Positions 15,122-25,609 are shown, numbered from the stretch's first letter. The stretch: DNA of 64,000 bases from Guptibacillus hwajinpoensis (GCF_020524165.1 NZ_JAIVKU010000006.1:62001-126000); one strand, 5' to 3'. Translations and numbers: made by a program. The notes: generated by a model from the sequence alone, not told the origin.

Positions 15122-17344
15122 ATGAAAAAACTCGGCATAGGGCTAATCGCAACGATCGCCGTTTTCCTAATCGGGTTATTAGGATACTTGGGGATATTAC
15201 TAGCAGGAAACTATGTGATTGACGAAAAAAAACTTGTAATGAACTCTGCTACACAACTTGTTGATGAAGATGGCGAACTTATTACGAAACTCTATTTTGA
15301 GAATCGTGAGCCTGTTTCGATAGATGATATCCCTGATCATGTTCAAGAAGCTTTTGTAGCAACAGAAGACAGTCGCTTCTATGACCATCATGGTCTTGAC
15401 GTTAAAGCAATCGGTCGAGCGCTTTACCGTGATATTCTAGCTGGAAAGAAAGTGGAAGGTGGAAGTACCATCACTCAGCAGCTTGCGAAAAATGTCTTTT
15501 TAACAAATGATAAATCGTGGCTAAGGAAAACAAAAGAAGCGGTAATTGCGATAAATCTTGAACGAAATTATAGTAAAGAAAAAATATTAGAGATGTATTT
15601 AAATCAAATTTATTTCGGTCATGGAGCTTATGGCATCCAATCTGCTTCTACAATGTTCTTCAATAAACCAGCCTCAGAGTTAACGGTCGAGGAGGGGGCT
15701 ATGCTTGCAGGGCTTCCAAAAGCGCCATCAAACTACTCGCCGATTAATCATCCGGACGAAAGTAAGAAACGGAGAGACCTTGTTTTATCTTTGATGGAGA
15801 AACATGATTATTTAACACCAAAAGAAGCGGTCCGACTTCAAGGGAAAACGCTTGCCCTGGATATAGCTGAAGTAACAAAAGAACCAGCTTTTCTTACGTA
15901 TATTGACATGACGCTTCAAGAAGCGAAGACGCGCTTTAATCTCTCAAATGAAGAGGTGCTCCGAGGCGGCTATAAAATAGTTGTACCCTTGGATCCTTCT
16001 CTGCAAAAAGCTGCATATGAACAGTTTCAAAATGAAGCTCTCTTTCCAGGTAGCGATCCAAATACCCCACCGCAGGGAGGATTTTCGATGATGGATGCGT
16101 CAAGCGGAGGGGTAGTGGCTGTTCAAGGAGGTCGTGATTACGTTCAAAAGGGACTTAATCACGTTACATCAAAAAGACAGCCTGGTTCAGCTCTCAAGCC
16201 TTTAGCGGTGTATGGGCCGGCACTCGAAAAGAAAGAGTATAATCCTTACACGTTACTTAAGGATGAAAAAATTGATTACGATGGTTACTCACCATCTAAT
16301 TATAATAATCAATACGAAGGTCAGATCTCTCTCTATGATGCAGTAAGAGTTTCGGCGAATGCCCCTGCCGTTTGGCTTCTAAATGAAATTGGTATTCCGT
16401 ATTCTAAATCTTATTTAGAGAAAAGTGGACTTGCGATAGAAGATCGTGATTTGAAAATTGCTCTTGGAGGAATTGATAAGGGCGTGTCACCTTTTGAAAT
16501 GATGGAAGCCTATCGACCTTTTATTGGAGATGGAAAGCATATTGAGCCTTATTTTATTAGTAAAATCTATAATAATGATGGCAAGCTAGTGGGGGAAGCA
16601 AACCAGTCTGAAGAAAAGGTCTATTCCAAACAAACAGCCTGGTATATGACTAGAATTCTTGAAGGCGTTGTAAAAAATGGGACGGCGACGAGTGGAGAAG
16701 CAAATGTGGAAATTTCTGGAAAAACAGGCACCACATCCTATGAAGGGGTAGCAGGGGGCTCTCGTGATGCCTGGTTTGTTGGCTACACTCCTGAATTCGT
16801 TGGTGCGGTATGGATGGGGTACGATCGAACGACAGAATCACAATTTCTTACAGGGGGAAGCGAATACCCTGTTCAGCTTTTTAAAAAAGTTGTCAATGCT
16901 TCTTTGACTGAAAGTAGTTTGAAGGAATTCAAAAAACCATCAGGAGTAAATGACATGGAAAAACCTGTCTCTCTTCCTAAAATTAATGATGTCAAAGCGC
17001 AATTTGATTTTCTTTATGGTCTACCGGCTATCAAACTAAAATGGACGGCTTCATCTGATAAGCGTGTCGTCTATCATATCTATGAAATAAAAGATGGAGA
17101 GCGAGAGCAAATTGCAGAAGTAGAAGGGAGCGGAGAGTATACAAGAAATTCAATCTCTTTCTTTGGATCCGTTTCATATGAGGTTGTACCGTATAACCCG
17201 CTAACAGAGCAAGAAGGTGAAGCGTCTAATCAAGCATCAGTTAGTTTGTTTGAGAGGTTTAAGAATGATAAAGAAGAGAAGACAGAGAAGAAAGAGAAGA
17301 AAGAGAAGAAGCCAAATGATCAAGAAAAACAGAAAAATGAGTGA
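15122..17344 (+). CDS. pbpF: Class A penicillin-binding protein PbpF
   Basis: Bifunctional peptidoglycan synthase, 740 residues. It has an N-terminal membrane anchor (residues 5-30), a GT51 glycosyltransferase with catalytic Glu82 in ATEDSRFYDHHG and GGSTITQQLAKN, then a transpeptidase with SALK at 356-359, SAN at 411-413 and KTGT at 534-537. The C-terminal 40 residues are a lysine and glutamate rich tail. B. subtilis PbpF sits in the same place before hemE and is somewhat shorter. The ATG at 15122 follows AAAGGAGTG; a GTG at 15110 is part of that ribosome site. It acts on the outer membrane face in cell wall synthesis. Confidence 0.93.
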   Translation: MKKLGIGLIATIAVFLIGLLGYLGILLAGNYVIDEKKLVMNSATQLVDEDGELITKLYFENREPVSIDDIPDHVQEAFVATEDSRFYDHHGLDVKAIGRALYRDILAGKKVEGGSTITQQLAKNVFLTNDKSWLRKTKEAVIAINLERNYSKEKILEMYLNQIYFGHGAYGIQSASTMFFNKPASELTVEEGAMLAGLPKAPSNYSPINHPDESKKRRDLVLSLMEKHDYLTPKEAVRLQGKTLALDIAEVTKEPAFLTYIDMTLQEAKTRFNLSNEEVLRGGYKIVVPLDPSLQKAAYEQFQNEALFPGSDPNTPPQGGFSMMDASSGGVVAVQGGRDYVQKGLNHVTSKRQPGSALKPLAVYGPALEKKEYNPYTLLKDEKIDYDGYSPSNYNNQYEGQISLYDAVRVSANAPAVWLLNEIGIPYSKSYLEKSGLAIEDRDLKIALGGIDKGVSPFEMMEAYRPFIGDGKHIEPYFISKIYNNDGKLVGEANQSEEKVYSKQTAWYMTRILEGVVKNGTATSGEANVEISGKTGTTSYEGVAGGSRDAWFVGYTPEFVGAVWMGYDRTTESQFLTGGSEYPVQLFKKVVNASLTESSLKEFKKPSGVNDMEKPVSLPKINDVKAQFDFLYGLPAIKLKWTASSDKRVVYHIYEIKDGEREQIAEVEGSGEYTRNSISFFGSVSYEVVPYNPLTEQEGEASNQASVSLFERFKNDKEEKTEKKEKKEKKPNDQEKQKNE

Positions 17345-17516
17345 CGAATTTCACTTTATGGTCATAGGAATTGTGTTAAAGTATACGATGTAAACGGCTT
17401 CAAAGTAGGACGATTTTATGACTTTTTCCTTCAATATCTGTACACTAAAGCTAACGATCGCTATAGTATGTAAGGATGTATAAATGAACGTTGTGGAATT
17501 AGAAAGGTGGACAAGC

Positions 17517-18557
17517 ATGAATAAAGCATCATTTAATGATCAATTTCTTCGGGCATGCCGGGGGGAAGAGACCGACCACACGCCTGTGTGGTACATGAGA
17601 CAAGCCGGGCGATATCAGGCTGAGTATAGAAAAATAAGAGAGAAATATTCATTTCATGAGATGAATTTAAATCCTGAAGTAGCAGCGGAAGTAACGAGGT
17701 TTGCTGTTGAGCAACTTGGGGTTGATTCAGCGATTTTATTTGCTGATATTATGACGCCACTTCCTTCAATTGGAGTAGACGTAGAAATTAAATCAGGGGT
17801 CGGTCCGGTCATTGATAACCCTATTCAAACAAGATCTGACATTGATCGACTTGGGGAACTTGATCCCTTGAAGGATATTCCGTATGTGATGGAAACCATT
17901 AAAATGCTTCGCGAGCAGCTCACTGTGCCGTTGATCGGTTTTAGTGGAGCACCATTTACTGTAGCAAGCTATATGATTGAAGGTGGTCCATCTAAGAATT
18001 ACTATAAAACCAAGGCATTTATGTATTCAGATCCTGATGGATGGTATCAATTGATGAATAAACTTGGCGATATGACGATCGCTTATCTCACTGCTCAAGT
18101 ACAAGCGGGTGCTCAGGCCGTTCAACTCTTTGATTCATGGGTTGGTGCGCTTAATGAAGCGGATTATCGTACTTACATTGCGCCAGTGATGAACAGAATT
18201 TTCTCTCGCCTTAAAGAATTGAAAGTGCCACTTTTAATGTTTGGAGTAGGAGCTAGTCATCTTATTCAGGAGTGGAACAAGCTCCCTGTTGATGTCATCG
18301 GAATTGATTGGAGAATTTCAATTAAGAAGGCGAGAGAAGTGGAGGGCATTTCAAAGCCACTAATGGGAAATCTCGAGCCAGCTCTTCTTCTTGCTCCTTG
18401 GGAAGTCATCGAGCAAAGAACAAAAGAAATTCTTGATCAGGGTATGGAGAAACCTGGGTTTATTTTCAATCTTGGACATGGTGTCTTTCCACAAGTTCAA
18501 GTGGAAACGTTGCAACGTCTCACTCAATTTGTACACGAGTACACACGAAAGAAATAG
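17517..18557 (+). CDS. hemE: Uroporphyrinogen decarboxylase HemE
   Basis: Decarboxylates uroporphyrinogen III to coproporphyrinogen III. It has 346 residues, with the N-terminal signature [11 protein letters not shown] containing the substrate-binding arginines, and a catalytic aspartate region [10 protein letters not shown]. It is the first gene of hemE-hemH-hemY. I use ATG 17517 with GAAAGGTGG just before it; an in-frame ATG at 17484 would add 11 residues absent from the family. A possible sigma-A promoter (TGTACA-17-TATAGT, 17439-17467) lies upstream. Confidence 0.95.
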   Translation: MNKASFNDQFLRACRGEETDHTPVWYMRQAGRYQAEYRKIREKYSFHEMNLNPEVAAEVTRFAVEQLGVDSAILFADIMTPLPSIGVDVEIKSGVGPVIDNPIQTRSDIDRLGELDPLKDIPYVMETIKMLREQLTVPLIGFSGAPFTVASYMIEGGPSKNYYKTKAFMYSDPDGWYQLMNKLGDMTIAYLTAQVQAGAQAVQLFDSWVGALNEADYRTYIAPVMNRIFSRLKELKVPLLMFGVGASHLIQEWNKLPVDVIGIDWRISIKKAREVEGISKPLMGNLEPALLLAPWEVIEQRTKEILDQGMEKPGFIFNLGHGVFPQVQVETLQRLTQFVHEYTRKK

Positions 18558-18582
18558 TTAACAAGAATGGGGGAGGTATGGG

Positions 18583-19536
18583 ATGAAGCGAACCATTGGC
18601 CTACTAGTTATGGCTTACGGGACACCGCGAAGTGAAGCAGAAATTGAACCATACTATACACATATTCGTCGGGGGAAACGACCTACAGAAGAAATGCTGC
18701 AGGATTTAATCGAACGCTATGAAGCCATAGGAGGTATCTCTCCCCTATCAGATATTACGAAAGAGCAGGCACAGAAATTAGAAGATCGTATGAATAAGCA
18801 GTTTGGCGATCAAGTGACCTTTAAAAGCTATTTAGGATTAAAACATATTGAACCATTTGTAGAAGACGCAGTTCGTGATATGCAAAAGGATGGAATTGAG
18901 GAAGCAGTTAGCATTGTGCTTGCCCCACATTATTCAACCTTTAGTGTCAAAACGTATAATGAACGTGCGAAAACAGAAGCAAATAAACTAGGCTATCCTG
19001 AAATTTACGCTATTGACCAGTGGTACAATGAATCGAAGTTCATTCAATATTGGGTAAATCAGCTTCAATCGTATTTAGGTCAAATAAGCGAGCAAGAGAA
19101 AAAGAAAACGATCGTTATTTTTTCTGCACATAGCTTACCTGAGAGAATTCTAAAAGAAGGCGATCCTTACCCAGCGCAGCTTGAGGAAACAGCCCGCCAC
19201 ATAGCGAAGAAAGCTGGTATTAAGCACTACGCAGTGGGATGGCAGAGCGAAGGAAATACGCCTGATCCTTGGATTGGACCAGATATTCAAGATTTAACAC
19301 GGGATCTATTTGAACAGGAAGGATATACAGGCTTTATTTATTGTCCTGTTGGCTTTGTCGCAGACCACCTTGAAGTTTTATATGATAACGACTATGAGTG
19401 TCGCCAGATGACGGATGAATTGGGTGCAGCTTATCATCGCCCACAAATGCCGAATGCGACAGATGAGTTTATTGAGATTTTAGCAACCGTTGTAACGAAT
19501 GAATTAACTAAAAAGAAGATGATAAGTCATGAATAA
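18583..19536 (+). CDS. hemH: Coproporphyrin ferrochelatase HemH (CpfC)
   Basis: Inserts iron into coproporphyrin III in the Gram-positive heme pathway. It has 317 residues, starting [11 protein letters not shown], with the metal-binding histidine in [10 protein letters not shown] and the acidic partner in [15 protein letters not shown]. It lacks the C-terminal extension of proteobacterial ferrochelatases. It is 25 bases after hemE and overlaps hemY by eight bases, so the operon is translationally coupled here. Confidence 0.95.
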   Translation: MKRTIGLLVMAYGTPRSEAEIEPYYTHIRRGKRPTEEMLQDLIERYEAIGGISPLSDITKEQAQKLEDRMNKQFGDQVTFKSYLGLKHIEPFVEDAVRDMQKDGIEEAVSIVLAPHYSTFSVKTYNERAKTEANKLGYPEIYAIDQWYNESKFIQYWVNQLQSYLGQISEQEKKKTIVIFSAHSLPERILKEGDPYPAQLEETARHIAKKAGIKHYAVGWQSEGNTPDPWIGPDIQDLTRDLFEQEGYTGFIYCPVGFVADHLEVLYDNDYECRQMTDELGAAYHRPQMPNATDEFIEILATVVTNELTKKKMISHE

Positions 19537-20935
19537 GGAAACAAAAAGAATCGTCATAATTGGAGGCGGAATTACTGGTTTAACAGCCGCTTATTACCTT
19601 CAAAAAGAGATGCGGAATGCTCACCTCCCCTATGAGATAACGTTACTAGAAGGAACCGATCGTCTTGGTGGTAAGATTCAGACAGATACAACAAATGGCT
19701 TTGTGATTGAACGAGGTCCTGACTCCTTTCTTGCGAGAAAAGAAAGTGCCGCACGTTTGGTGAAAGAAGTAGGGATGGAAGATCAGCTTGTTCCGAATTC
19801 CACTGGTCAAGCATTTGTATTAAATAACGATCAGCTTTATCCGATACCGGGTGGAGCCGTGATGGGAATTCCAACGGAGCTTTCACCATTTATTTCAACT
19901 AAATTATTTAGTCTAAAAGGAAAATCGAGAGCAGCAGGAGATTTGATTCTTCCACGAGCGGATAATGGAGACGCAGATCAATCGCTAGGACTATTCTTTA
20001 GGAGACGACTTGGAAATGAAGTTGTGGAGAATTTAATTGAACCGCTATTGTCAGGCATCTATGCAGGTGATATCGATAAATTAAGTCTAATGTCAACCTT
20101 CCCGCAATTCTCAGAAGTAGAAAAGAAATACCGTAGCTTGATATTGGGGATGAAAAAGACTACGCCACCTTCTAGAAGAAGTACTGGTAAGAAGAAGCCG
20201 GCATTTTTAACGGTTAAATCGGGGTTACAGTCCTTTGTAAGGAGCATCGAAGAACAGTTAACAGATGTTCACATTCGAAAAAGTGTTAAGGTGGATCAAA
20301 TAAAGAGAAACCAGGACTCCTATACGCTTATGACAACAAGCGGAGAAGAATTAATGGCTGATTCAGTGATCATCACCACACCACATCAACAGGTTTTTCA
20401 TATGTTGAGAGATCATGAAGAAGTAGCTCCTCTTGAAGAAATGCCATCTACCACAGTTGCAACAGTTGCCATGGCTTTTCCAGAGGAAGCGATAAAGAAG
20501 GCAATGGACGGTACAGGATTCGTTGTATCTCGCAATGCTGATTACACCATTACAGCCTGTACTTGGACGCATCGTAAATGGGAACACGCCGCACCGAAAG
20601 GAAAGGTTCTTCTTCGTTGCTATGTGGGAAGGGCCGGAAAAGAAGAGATCGTGGACAAAAGTGATGAAGAAATTGTACAGACGGTTTTAAACGATCTGAA
20701 TCAAATTATGGAAATCGAAGGACATCCTGAATTTTATCGTATCACCAGGTGGAGACAGTCTATGCCTCAATATGAGGTTGGGCACCGTGAGCGTATCAAT
20801 CATGTGATATCAGGTATTAAACAGAAGATGCCGGGTGTTTTCCTAGCAGGTGCATCTTATAATGGAGTTGGCCTTCCGGATTGCATTGATCAGGGTGAGG
20901 AAGCTGTGAGGTTAGTACGAAATTTTCTGAAATAA
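19529..20935 (+). CDS. hemY: Coproporphyrinogen III oxidase HemY (CgoX)
   Basis: FAD enzyme oxidising coproporphyrinogen III to coproporphyrin III, 468 residues. The N-terminal dinucleotide motif is [16 protein letters not shown], then [12 protein letters not shown] and [10 protein letters not shown], and the C terminus closes with [14 protein letters not shown], which contacts FAD. The ATG lies inside hemH (eight-base overlap). A hairpin at 20941-20967 follows. Together with HemE, HemH and the nearby HmoB this is the coproporphyrin-dependent heme module. Confidence 0.94.
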   Translation: MNKETKRIVIIGGGITGLTAAYYLQKEMRNAHLPYEITLLEGTDRLGGKIQTDTTNGFVIERGPDSFLARKESAARLVKEVGMEDQLVPNSTGQAFVLNNDQLYPIPGGAVMGIPTELSPFISTKLFSLKGKSRAAGDLILPRADNGDADQSLGLFFRRRLGNEVVENLIEPLLSGIYAGDIDKLSLMSTFPQFSEVEKKYRSLILGMKKTTPPSRRSTGKKKPAFLTVKSGLQSFVRSIEEQLTDVHIRKSVKVDQIKRNQDSYTLMTTSGEELMADSVIITTPHQQVFHMLRDHEEVAPLEEMPSTTVATVAMAFPEEAIKKAMDGTGFVVSRNADYTITACTWTHRKWEHAAPKGKVLLRCYVGRAGKEEIVDKSDEEIVQTVLNDLNQIMEIEGHPEFYRITRWRQSMPQYEVGHRERINHVISGIKQKMPGVFLAGASYNGVGLPDCIDQGEEAVRLVRNFLK

Positions 20936-20940
20936 AGATG

Positions 20941-20970
20941 AAGGGCACGCCGTATTGGGGTGTCCTTTAT
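20941..20970 (+). terminator. Terminator after hemY
   Basis: Stem AAGGGCACGCC / GGGGTGTCCTT (20941-20967) with G-T wobbles, then TTAT. A moderate terminator before the histidine kinase gene. Confidence 0.6.
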
Positions 20971-21094
20971 TATGTCATCTTCTAATGTTGAATTGTTTCC
21001 TTACACTTCTGGCATGATTATCTAATTTTGTTAGTGTAGATGTAGGTCTAGTGGTAGAATGTAAATGGCAACAATTAGTATCAAAGGAGAAATA

Positions 21095-22357
21095 ATGATG
21101 TTAGAGATGGCAAGACCTTTACTTGTTAATATTGCAATGCTCTTCTCCGTGTTATTCATCTGGAATATGGTCATGCCATTTACGAGAGCAAGTTCAATTA
21201 ATTTAAAAGAAAAACTCATATACGGAGTGGTCAGTTCGTTGATGGCTCTGCTTTGCATGCTTTTCCCCTTAGAGAAATTCGGAGATACCGTATTTGATTT
21301 AAGAGTTGTTCCTCTTATCTTAGTCACGCTTTATGGTGGTAAGCTTCCTGGCTTTCTATGTACATTAACTATTACGACTGGTCGATTATGGATGGGCGGC
21401 GAAAATGCTTGGATAGGTGTATTGATCGCTATTGTTGGATTTATCATCGCAATCGGTTTTGGCCCCTATTTTCGTAAGTCGATTCGAAAGTGGAAGGGAA
21501 TCCTTTTTACGGGAGGGATCTTTCTCCTTTCCTATATTGCCATTATCATCGTCTTTTTAGATCCGTTACAACCTTATTTCTATCCCATCTATTTTGCAGC
21601 GTTTATGATTGCCTATTTTATCATCTTTTACTTAACAGAGCGCTTAGTTATGATAAATATACAACTTCAGGAAACGGTATATTTAGAAAAGTTATCTGTA
21701 GCAGGAAAAATGGCGGCTGCCATTGCACATGAAATTCGGAACCCTTTAACCACGGTTAAAGGTCTTCTGCAGTTTATTTCAAGTGAGACTGAAGATGTGA
21801 AAGTGAAAAATTATGCTCCACTCATGCTTGAAGAAATTGAACGAACAAATAAAATTATTACAGATTACTTAATGCTCATTAAACCTACTAAAAATGACTA
21901 TGAGCATGTTGATTTAAACAAGGTTGTGAAAGATACAACCGCCCTAACTGAAGTACTGGCCTCTTATTATGATGTGAAAATCCACTATGAAGAAAAGGGT
22001 GAATTTCTAATATGGGGAAATTCACAAGAACTAAAACAATGCTTTATCAATTTAATTAAGAATGCGATTGAATCCATAGAAGGAGAAGGTCTAATTCTAG
22101 TAACTTTGCAAAATGGAACAAAAAAGGGTACGGTAGATATCGTGATTCGTGACAATGGTGCAGGAATGAGTGAAGAGCAACTCGAGAAGATTGGTCTACC
22201 ATTTTACACAACAAAATCGAAAGGTACTGGCCTCGGTACAATGATTACGAATCGTTTGATTCGGAACGTGGGGGGACACGTTCACTATACAAGTACCCAG
22301 GGGATAGGCACGACAGTCACCGTTACATTACCAATTACAAAACAAGAGGGGGAGTAA
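21095..22357 (+). CDS. KinB-like membrane histidine kinase
   Basis: A 420-residue sensor kinase. The N-terminal 190 residues have about six membrane segments with the 5TMR-LYT pattern (VVPLILVTLYGGKLPGFLCTLTITTGRLWMGG). This is followed by a HisKA domain with the phosphorylated histidine in AAIAHEIRNPL, and a HATPase_c domain with N box LIKNAIESI, G1 DNGAGMS and G2 GTGLGTM. The kinase core resembles sporulation kinases KinA to KinE, and the membrane part that of KinB. No response regulator gene is adjacent, which fits Spo0F as partner. I use ATG 21095 behind AAAGGAG. It sits between hemY and yhgD, adjacent genes in B. subtilis, and ends one base before yhgD begins. Confidence 0.82.
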   Translation: MMLEMARPLLVNIAMLFSVLFIWNMVMPFTRASSINLKEKLIYGVVSSLMALLCMLFPLEKFGDTVFDLRVVPLILVTLYGGKLPGFLCTLTITTGRLWMGGENAWIGVLIAIVGFIIAIGFGPYFRKSIRKWKGILFTGGIFLLSYIAIIIVFLDPLQPYFYPIYFAAFMIAYFIIFYLTERLVMINIQLQETVYLEKLSVAGKMAAAIAHEIRNPLTTVKGLLQFISSETEDVKVKNYAPLMLEEIERTNKIITDYLMLIKPTKNDYEHVDLNKVVKDTTALTEVLASYYDVKIHYEEKGEFLIWGNSQELKQCFINLIKNAIESIEGEGLILVTLQNGTKKGTVDIVIRDNGAGMSEEQLEKIGLPFYTTKSKGTGLGTMITNRLIRNVGGHVHYTSTQGIGTTVTVTLPITKQEGE

Positions 22358-22358
22358 G

Positions 22359-22940
22359 ATGACTTTCGATCGAAGAAAAAGCATCATTGAAGCTGCTGAA
22401 AAGTCATTTTCTATGTTTGGTTACAAAGCGACCACGATGGATCAGGTCGCTAAAATTGCGAACGTTGGAAAGGGTACAATCTATAACTTTTTTAAAAATA
22501 AAGAAGAGCTGTTTAATGAAATTGTACGGGGGATGGTAGTTGAGCTGAAAGAACTTGCTCAAGATTCCATTCATAGAGAGGATACGTTTTTTGAAAACCT
22601 GCATCGTGCGCTTTACAGTGTATTAGAACATCGGAGGGAGCACCAGTTGGCTATAAAGCTTTCGCAAGAGGTCCGAGAGATTGGAACTCCAGCAGCAATG
22701 GATGCATTAAACCTTGTAGAAAAAGCGATTCTTTCCTTTCTTGAGCAAGAGATTGAAAGGGGTATTGTAGACGGGGAAGTAAAAAAGTGCGATCCAGCTC
22801 TTGCAGCTTTTCTTATGTTTAAAATGTACATCGCCCTTATTTTTGATTGGGAAAAAACACATCCATCCTTTAGTAAAAAAGAAATAGCTAATCACCTTGA
22901 ATTTTATATGATGAGTGGAATTAAGAAGCAACAGCAGTAG
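22359..22940 (+). CDS. yhgD: TetR family regulator YhgD
   Basis: A 193-residue TetR-type repressor. The N-terminal helix-turn-helix is clear (IIEAAEKSFSMFGYKATTMDQVAKIANVGKGTIYNFFKNKEEL). The rest is a helical ligand domain. It stands directly before yhgE as in B. subtilis. It starts one base after the histidine kinase stop and has GGGGGAG as ribosome site. Two matching inverted repeats in the yhgD-yhgE gap are its likely operators. The ligand is unknown. Confidence 0.9.
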   Translation: MTFDRRKSIIEAAEKSFSMFGYKATTMDQVAKIANVGKGTIYNFFKNKEELFNEIVRGMVVELKELAQDSIHREDTFFENLHRALYSVLEHRREHQLAIKLSQEVREIGTPAAMDALNLVEKAILSFLEQEIERGIVDGEVKKCDPALAAFLMFKMYIALIFDWEKTHPSFSKKEIANHLEFYMMSGIKKQQQ

Positions 22941-23012
22941 TGAAAATAAAATTAGCTGCTGCTATTGCTATTCTAAATAAAGGATGATATATTACTTCTT
23001 GTAGCAAAAAAG

Positions 23013-23035
23013 TGACTAAATTTAAAAACTGGTCA
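23013..23035. promoter_or_regulatory. Likely YhgD operator 1
   Basis: Inverted repeat TGACT-N13-GGTCA, 23 bases long, in the yhgD-yhgE gap. It shares TGAC-x-AAAT, the inner AAA and GGTCA with operator 2; 16 of 23 positions agree. Confidence 0.62.
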
Positions 23036-23098
23036 CCACCTTATTCCATCTAATATATATATAAGAAATAAGAAGTTTCTTTTTTTTTTGGAGCAAAA

Positions 23099-23121
23099 TG
23101 ACCAAATGAGGAAAACGGTCA
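23099..23121. promoter_or_regulatory. Likely YhgD operator 2
   Basis: Perfect inverted repeat TGACC-N13-GGTCA with the same length as operator 1, ending 19 bases before the yhgE start, so a bound repressor would block transcription of yhgE. Confidence 0.66.
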
Positions 23122-23140
23122 ATAAGACAGGAGGAAAAAC

Positions 23141-25468
23141 ATGAAAAAGTCATCAAAGCAATTTCGGTCTGAATGGGCGTCATTGCTTAAGAATAAAAAA
23201 ATCTTAATACCCGTGATTGCTGTGTTGTTTATACCAGTGTTATACAGTGGCATGTTTTTATGGGCCTTTTGGGATCCGTATGAAAACTTGGATCAAATTC
23301 CAGTAGCGGTCGTCAATAGTGATAGTGGTGCGGATTTTGAAGGAGAGCATCTTGAAATCGGGAATGAACTTGTCAAGAAGTTAAAGGATGAGCCTGAATT
23401 TAAGTGGGATTTTGTCGATGAAGAAGAGGCCGATAAAGGTCTTGAAGATCAAACCTATTATATGAAGATTCAAATACCGGAAGATTTTTCTGAGAAATCA
23501 ACGACAGTTCTAGATGAACATCCTGATAAATTAAATTTAGAATATGTACCAAATGAAAGCTTTAACTTTTTGGCTGGGCAAATAGGTGGAACAGCCGTTA
23601 GTGAAATCAAATCGGGAATAGCTGAGAATATCACTGAGAATTATAGTGAACTTGTCTTTGATAAGTTTAGTGAAATAGCTGATGGGTTATCGGAAGCATC
23701 AGATGGTGCTGGTGAACTGGCTGATGGATCATCTGAGCTAAAAGATGGCACAAAGCAGTTAAAAGATAACTTAGCAACTCTTAATGAAGGATCGATTGAA
23801 TTAACAAATGGCCTTAGTAGTGCAGAAAACGGATCTGTTGATCTAGCAAATGGCATTAGCGAGGCAAATCAAGGTACAACTGATTTATTAAACGGTTTAA
23901 AAGAAAGACAACCAAAAGTTAGTGAGCTAGCTGATGGAGCATCTCAAGTAAGCAATGGACTTGGAGAACTTAGTGGTAAAATGGGTGAATTTAAAGGCGG
24001 ACAAGAACAACTGCTTGCAGGTGTTCAAGAAAGTCGAGCTGGAACGAAACAGTTAATGACTGGATTAAATCAATCTGTTTCAGCATTAGAAAATAGTTCA
24101 TTACCACAGGTTGATACAGAAGGATTAAAACAGTCACTGACGAGTGGAGTGACGAATGCATCTGCTGTTCCAAAAGAATTGCAAGGTGTCATCGAATCCA
24201 TCCAAACAAGTGACCAGTATACGGATGAGCAAAAGCAGGCGTTAATTGGTCAACTTCAACCGATTGCTGAAAAATCTGGTACAGCTGCAAAGTCAGTTGG
24301 TGAAGTTGCAACGACATTTGCTAACGTTTCAGATAAACTTTCAGGTGCATCTTCTAAAATGAATGCATTACTAGAAGGACAAAGACAGCTTGCTCAAGGC
24401 GCGAGTGCTCTTTATGAAGGACAAGGAAAACTTGAAGCTGGACTCGGAGAACTTGGAGAAGGCATCAATCAAGCAGAGGCTGGAATTGCTCAGCTTCATG
24501 ATGGAGCTGAGCAGGTTGCAGATGGTAACAACACTGTAGCATCTGGTTGGAACACCATGATTGACAATGTGGGCACACTTAACTCTGGCATGAATGAACT
24601 ATCTAGTGGTTCACAAGAGCTTGCGAGTGGGTTATCAGAGTTGGAAGGTGGCTCGTCTGAATTATCATCAGGTGCAGGGAAGTTAGCTGATGGCTCTAAA
24701 GATCTTGACAGCGGGGCTCAACAATTAACAGATGGTACATCGGAGCTTCATGATAAACTGGGTGAAGCCGCTGAGGAAACATCGAATACCAATGCTGATG
24801 ATGAGACATATAGTATGTTTGCTGATCCAGTAAATGTCGATACAGAAGCTGTCTCGGGAGTACCAAACTACGGAACCGGATTTGCACCTTACTTCCTTTC
24901 CCTTGGTTTGTTTGTAGGGGCACTCCTCATGTCTATTGTGTTCCCACTTCGTGATCCAGCAGGAACGCCACGAACGGCAATCGGTTGGTTTATGAGTAAA
25001 TACGGTATTTTATTAGTCGTTGGCGTGATTCAAGCGCTTGTCTCTGATGCCGTTCTCTTATATGCATTGCAGATTGAAGTACAGAGTGTGCCGTTATTCT
25101 TACTCTTCTCTGTTGTATCAAGTCTCGCTTATATGACATTGATCCAGTTCTTTGTTACGACATTAGGAGATCCAGGACGATTTGTAGCGATCATTATCTT
25201 GATCCTACAATTAACAACAAGTGCCGGTACTTTTCCACTTGAGTTAATTCCTGAAGGGTTACAAGTGTTTAATACTTGGTTGCCAATGACATACACTGTT
25301 TCAGGGTTGAAAGCTGTTATTTCCAGCGGCGATTTTGCTTTCATGTGGCAAAATGTCTACGTATTATTAGGGTTTATTGCAATCTTTGCTATTGGAACAA
25401 TCACTTTCTTCTTTGTAGAATTGAAGAAACGTAAGAAACATGGGTTGGAACCAGCGATGAACGAATAA
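23141..25468 (+). CDS. yhgE: YhgE/Pip domain membrane protein YhgE (paralogue 2)
   Basis: A 775-residue protein of the same size as B. subtilis YhgE and in the same place after yhgD. Domain order: N-terminal membrane helix (residues 20-45), motif FWDPYENLDQIPVAVVNSDSGA, and an extracellular region of about 400 residues. That region is built from many short repeats with an L-x-x-G core (ELADGSSELKDGTKQL and ELSSGSQELASGL are examples). NYGTGFAPYFLSLGLFVGALL and five C-terminal membrane helices follow. It is possibly an exporter or secretion accessory; the function is not proven. The ATG at 23141 follows AGGAGG. YhgD probably represses it. Confidence 0.9.
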   Translation: MKKSSKQFRSEWASLLKNKKILIPVIAVLFIPVLYSGMFLWAFWDPYENLDQIPVAVVNSDSGADFEGEHLEIGNELVKKLKDEPEFKWDFVDEEEADKGLEDQTYYMKIQIPEDFSEKSTTVLDEHPDKLNLEYVPNESFNFLAGQIGGTAVSEIKSGIAENITENYSELVFDKFSEIADGLSEASDGAGELADGSSELKDGTKQLKDNLATLNEGSIELTNGLSSAENGSVDLANGISEANQGTTDLLNGLKERQPKVSELADGASQVSNGLGELSGKMGEFKGGQEQLLAGVQESRAGTKQLMTGLNQSVSALENSSLPQVDTEGLKQSLTSGVTNASAVPKELQGVIESIQTSDQYTDEQKQALIGQLQPIAEKSGTAAKSVGEVATTFANVSDKLSGASSKMNALLEGQRQLAQGASALYEGQGKLEAGLGELGEGINQAEAGIAQLHDGAEQVADGNNTVASGWNTMIDNVGTLNSGMNELSSGSQELASGLSELEGGSSELSSGAGKLADGSKDLDSGAQQLTDGTSELHDKLGEAAEETSNTNADDETYSMFADPVNVDTEAVSGVPNYGTGFAPYFLSLGLFVGALLMSIVFPLRDPAGTPRTAIGWFMSKYGILLVVGVIQALVSDAVLLYALQIEVQSVPLFLLFSVVSSLAYMTLIQFFVTTLGDPGRFVAIIILILQLTTSAGTFPLELIPEGLQVFNTWLPMTYTVSGLKAVISSGDFAFMWQNVYVLLGFIAIFAIGTITFFFVELKKRKKHGLEPAMNE

Positions 25469-25475
25469 GAAATCT

Positions 25476-25517
25476 AAGAGGCTAGTTTAATCGATTGATT
25501 AAGCTAGCCTCTTTTCT
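25476..25517 (+). terminator. Terminator after yhgE
   Basis: A 17-base stem with one mismatch, AAGAGGCTAG...CTAGCCTCTT, loop GATT, then TTTTCTTTT. Confidence 0.88.
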
Positions 25518-25582
25518 TTTGATAATTGGTTGGAAAAACGATACAGTATTAGTAAGAAAGTTGTGTTATTGTGCGATAAATA

Positions 25583-25609
25583 GTTTACGTCTAGGAAAGG
25601 AACGGGTAA
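25583..25609 (+). promoter_or_regulatory. Sigma-B-type promoter of the OpuC-like operon
   Basis: GTTTAC (25583-25588), 15-base spacer, GGGTAA (25604-25609), 47 bases before the ATPase start. Some B. subtilis osmoprotectant genes (opuE, opuD) also use sigma-B. Confidence 0.65.
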
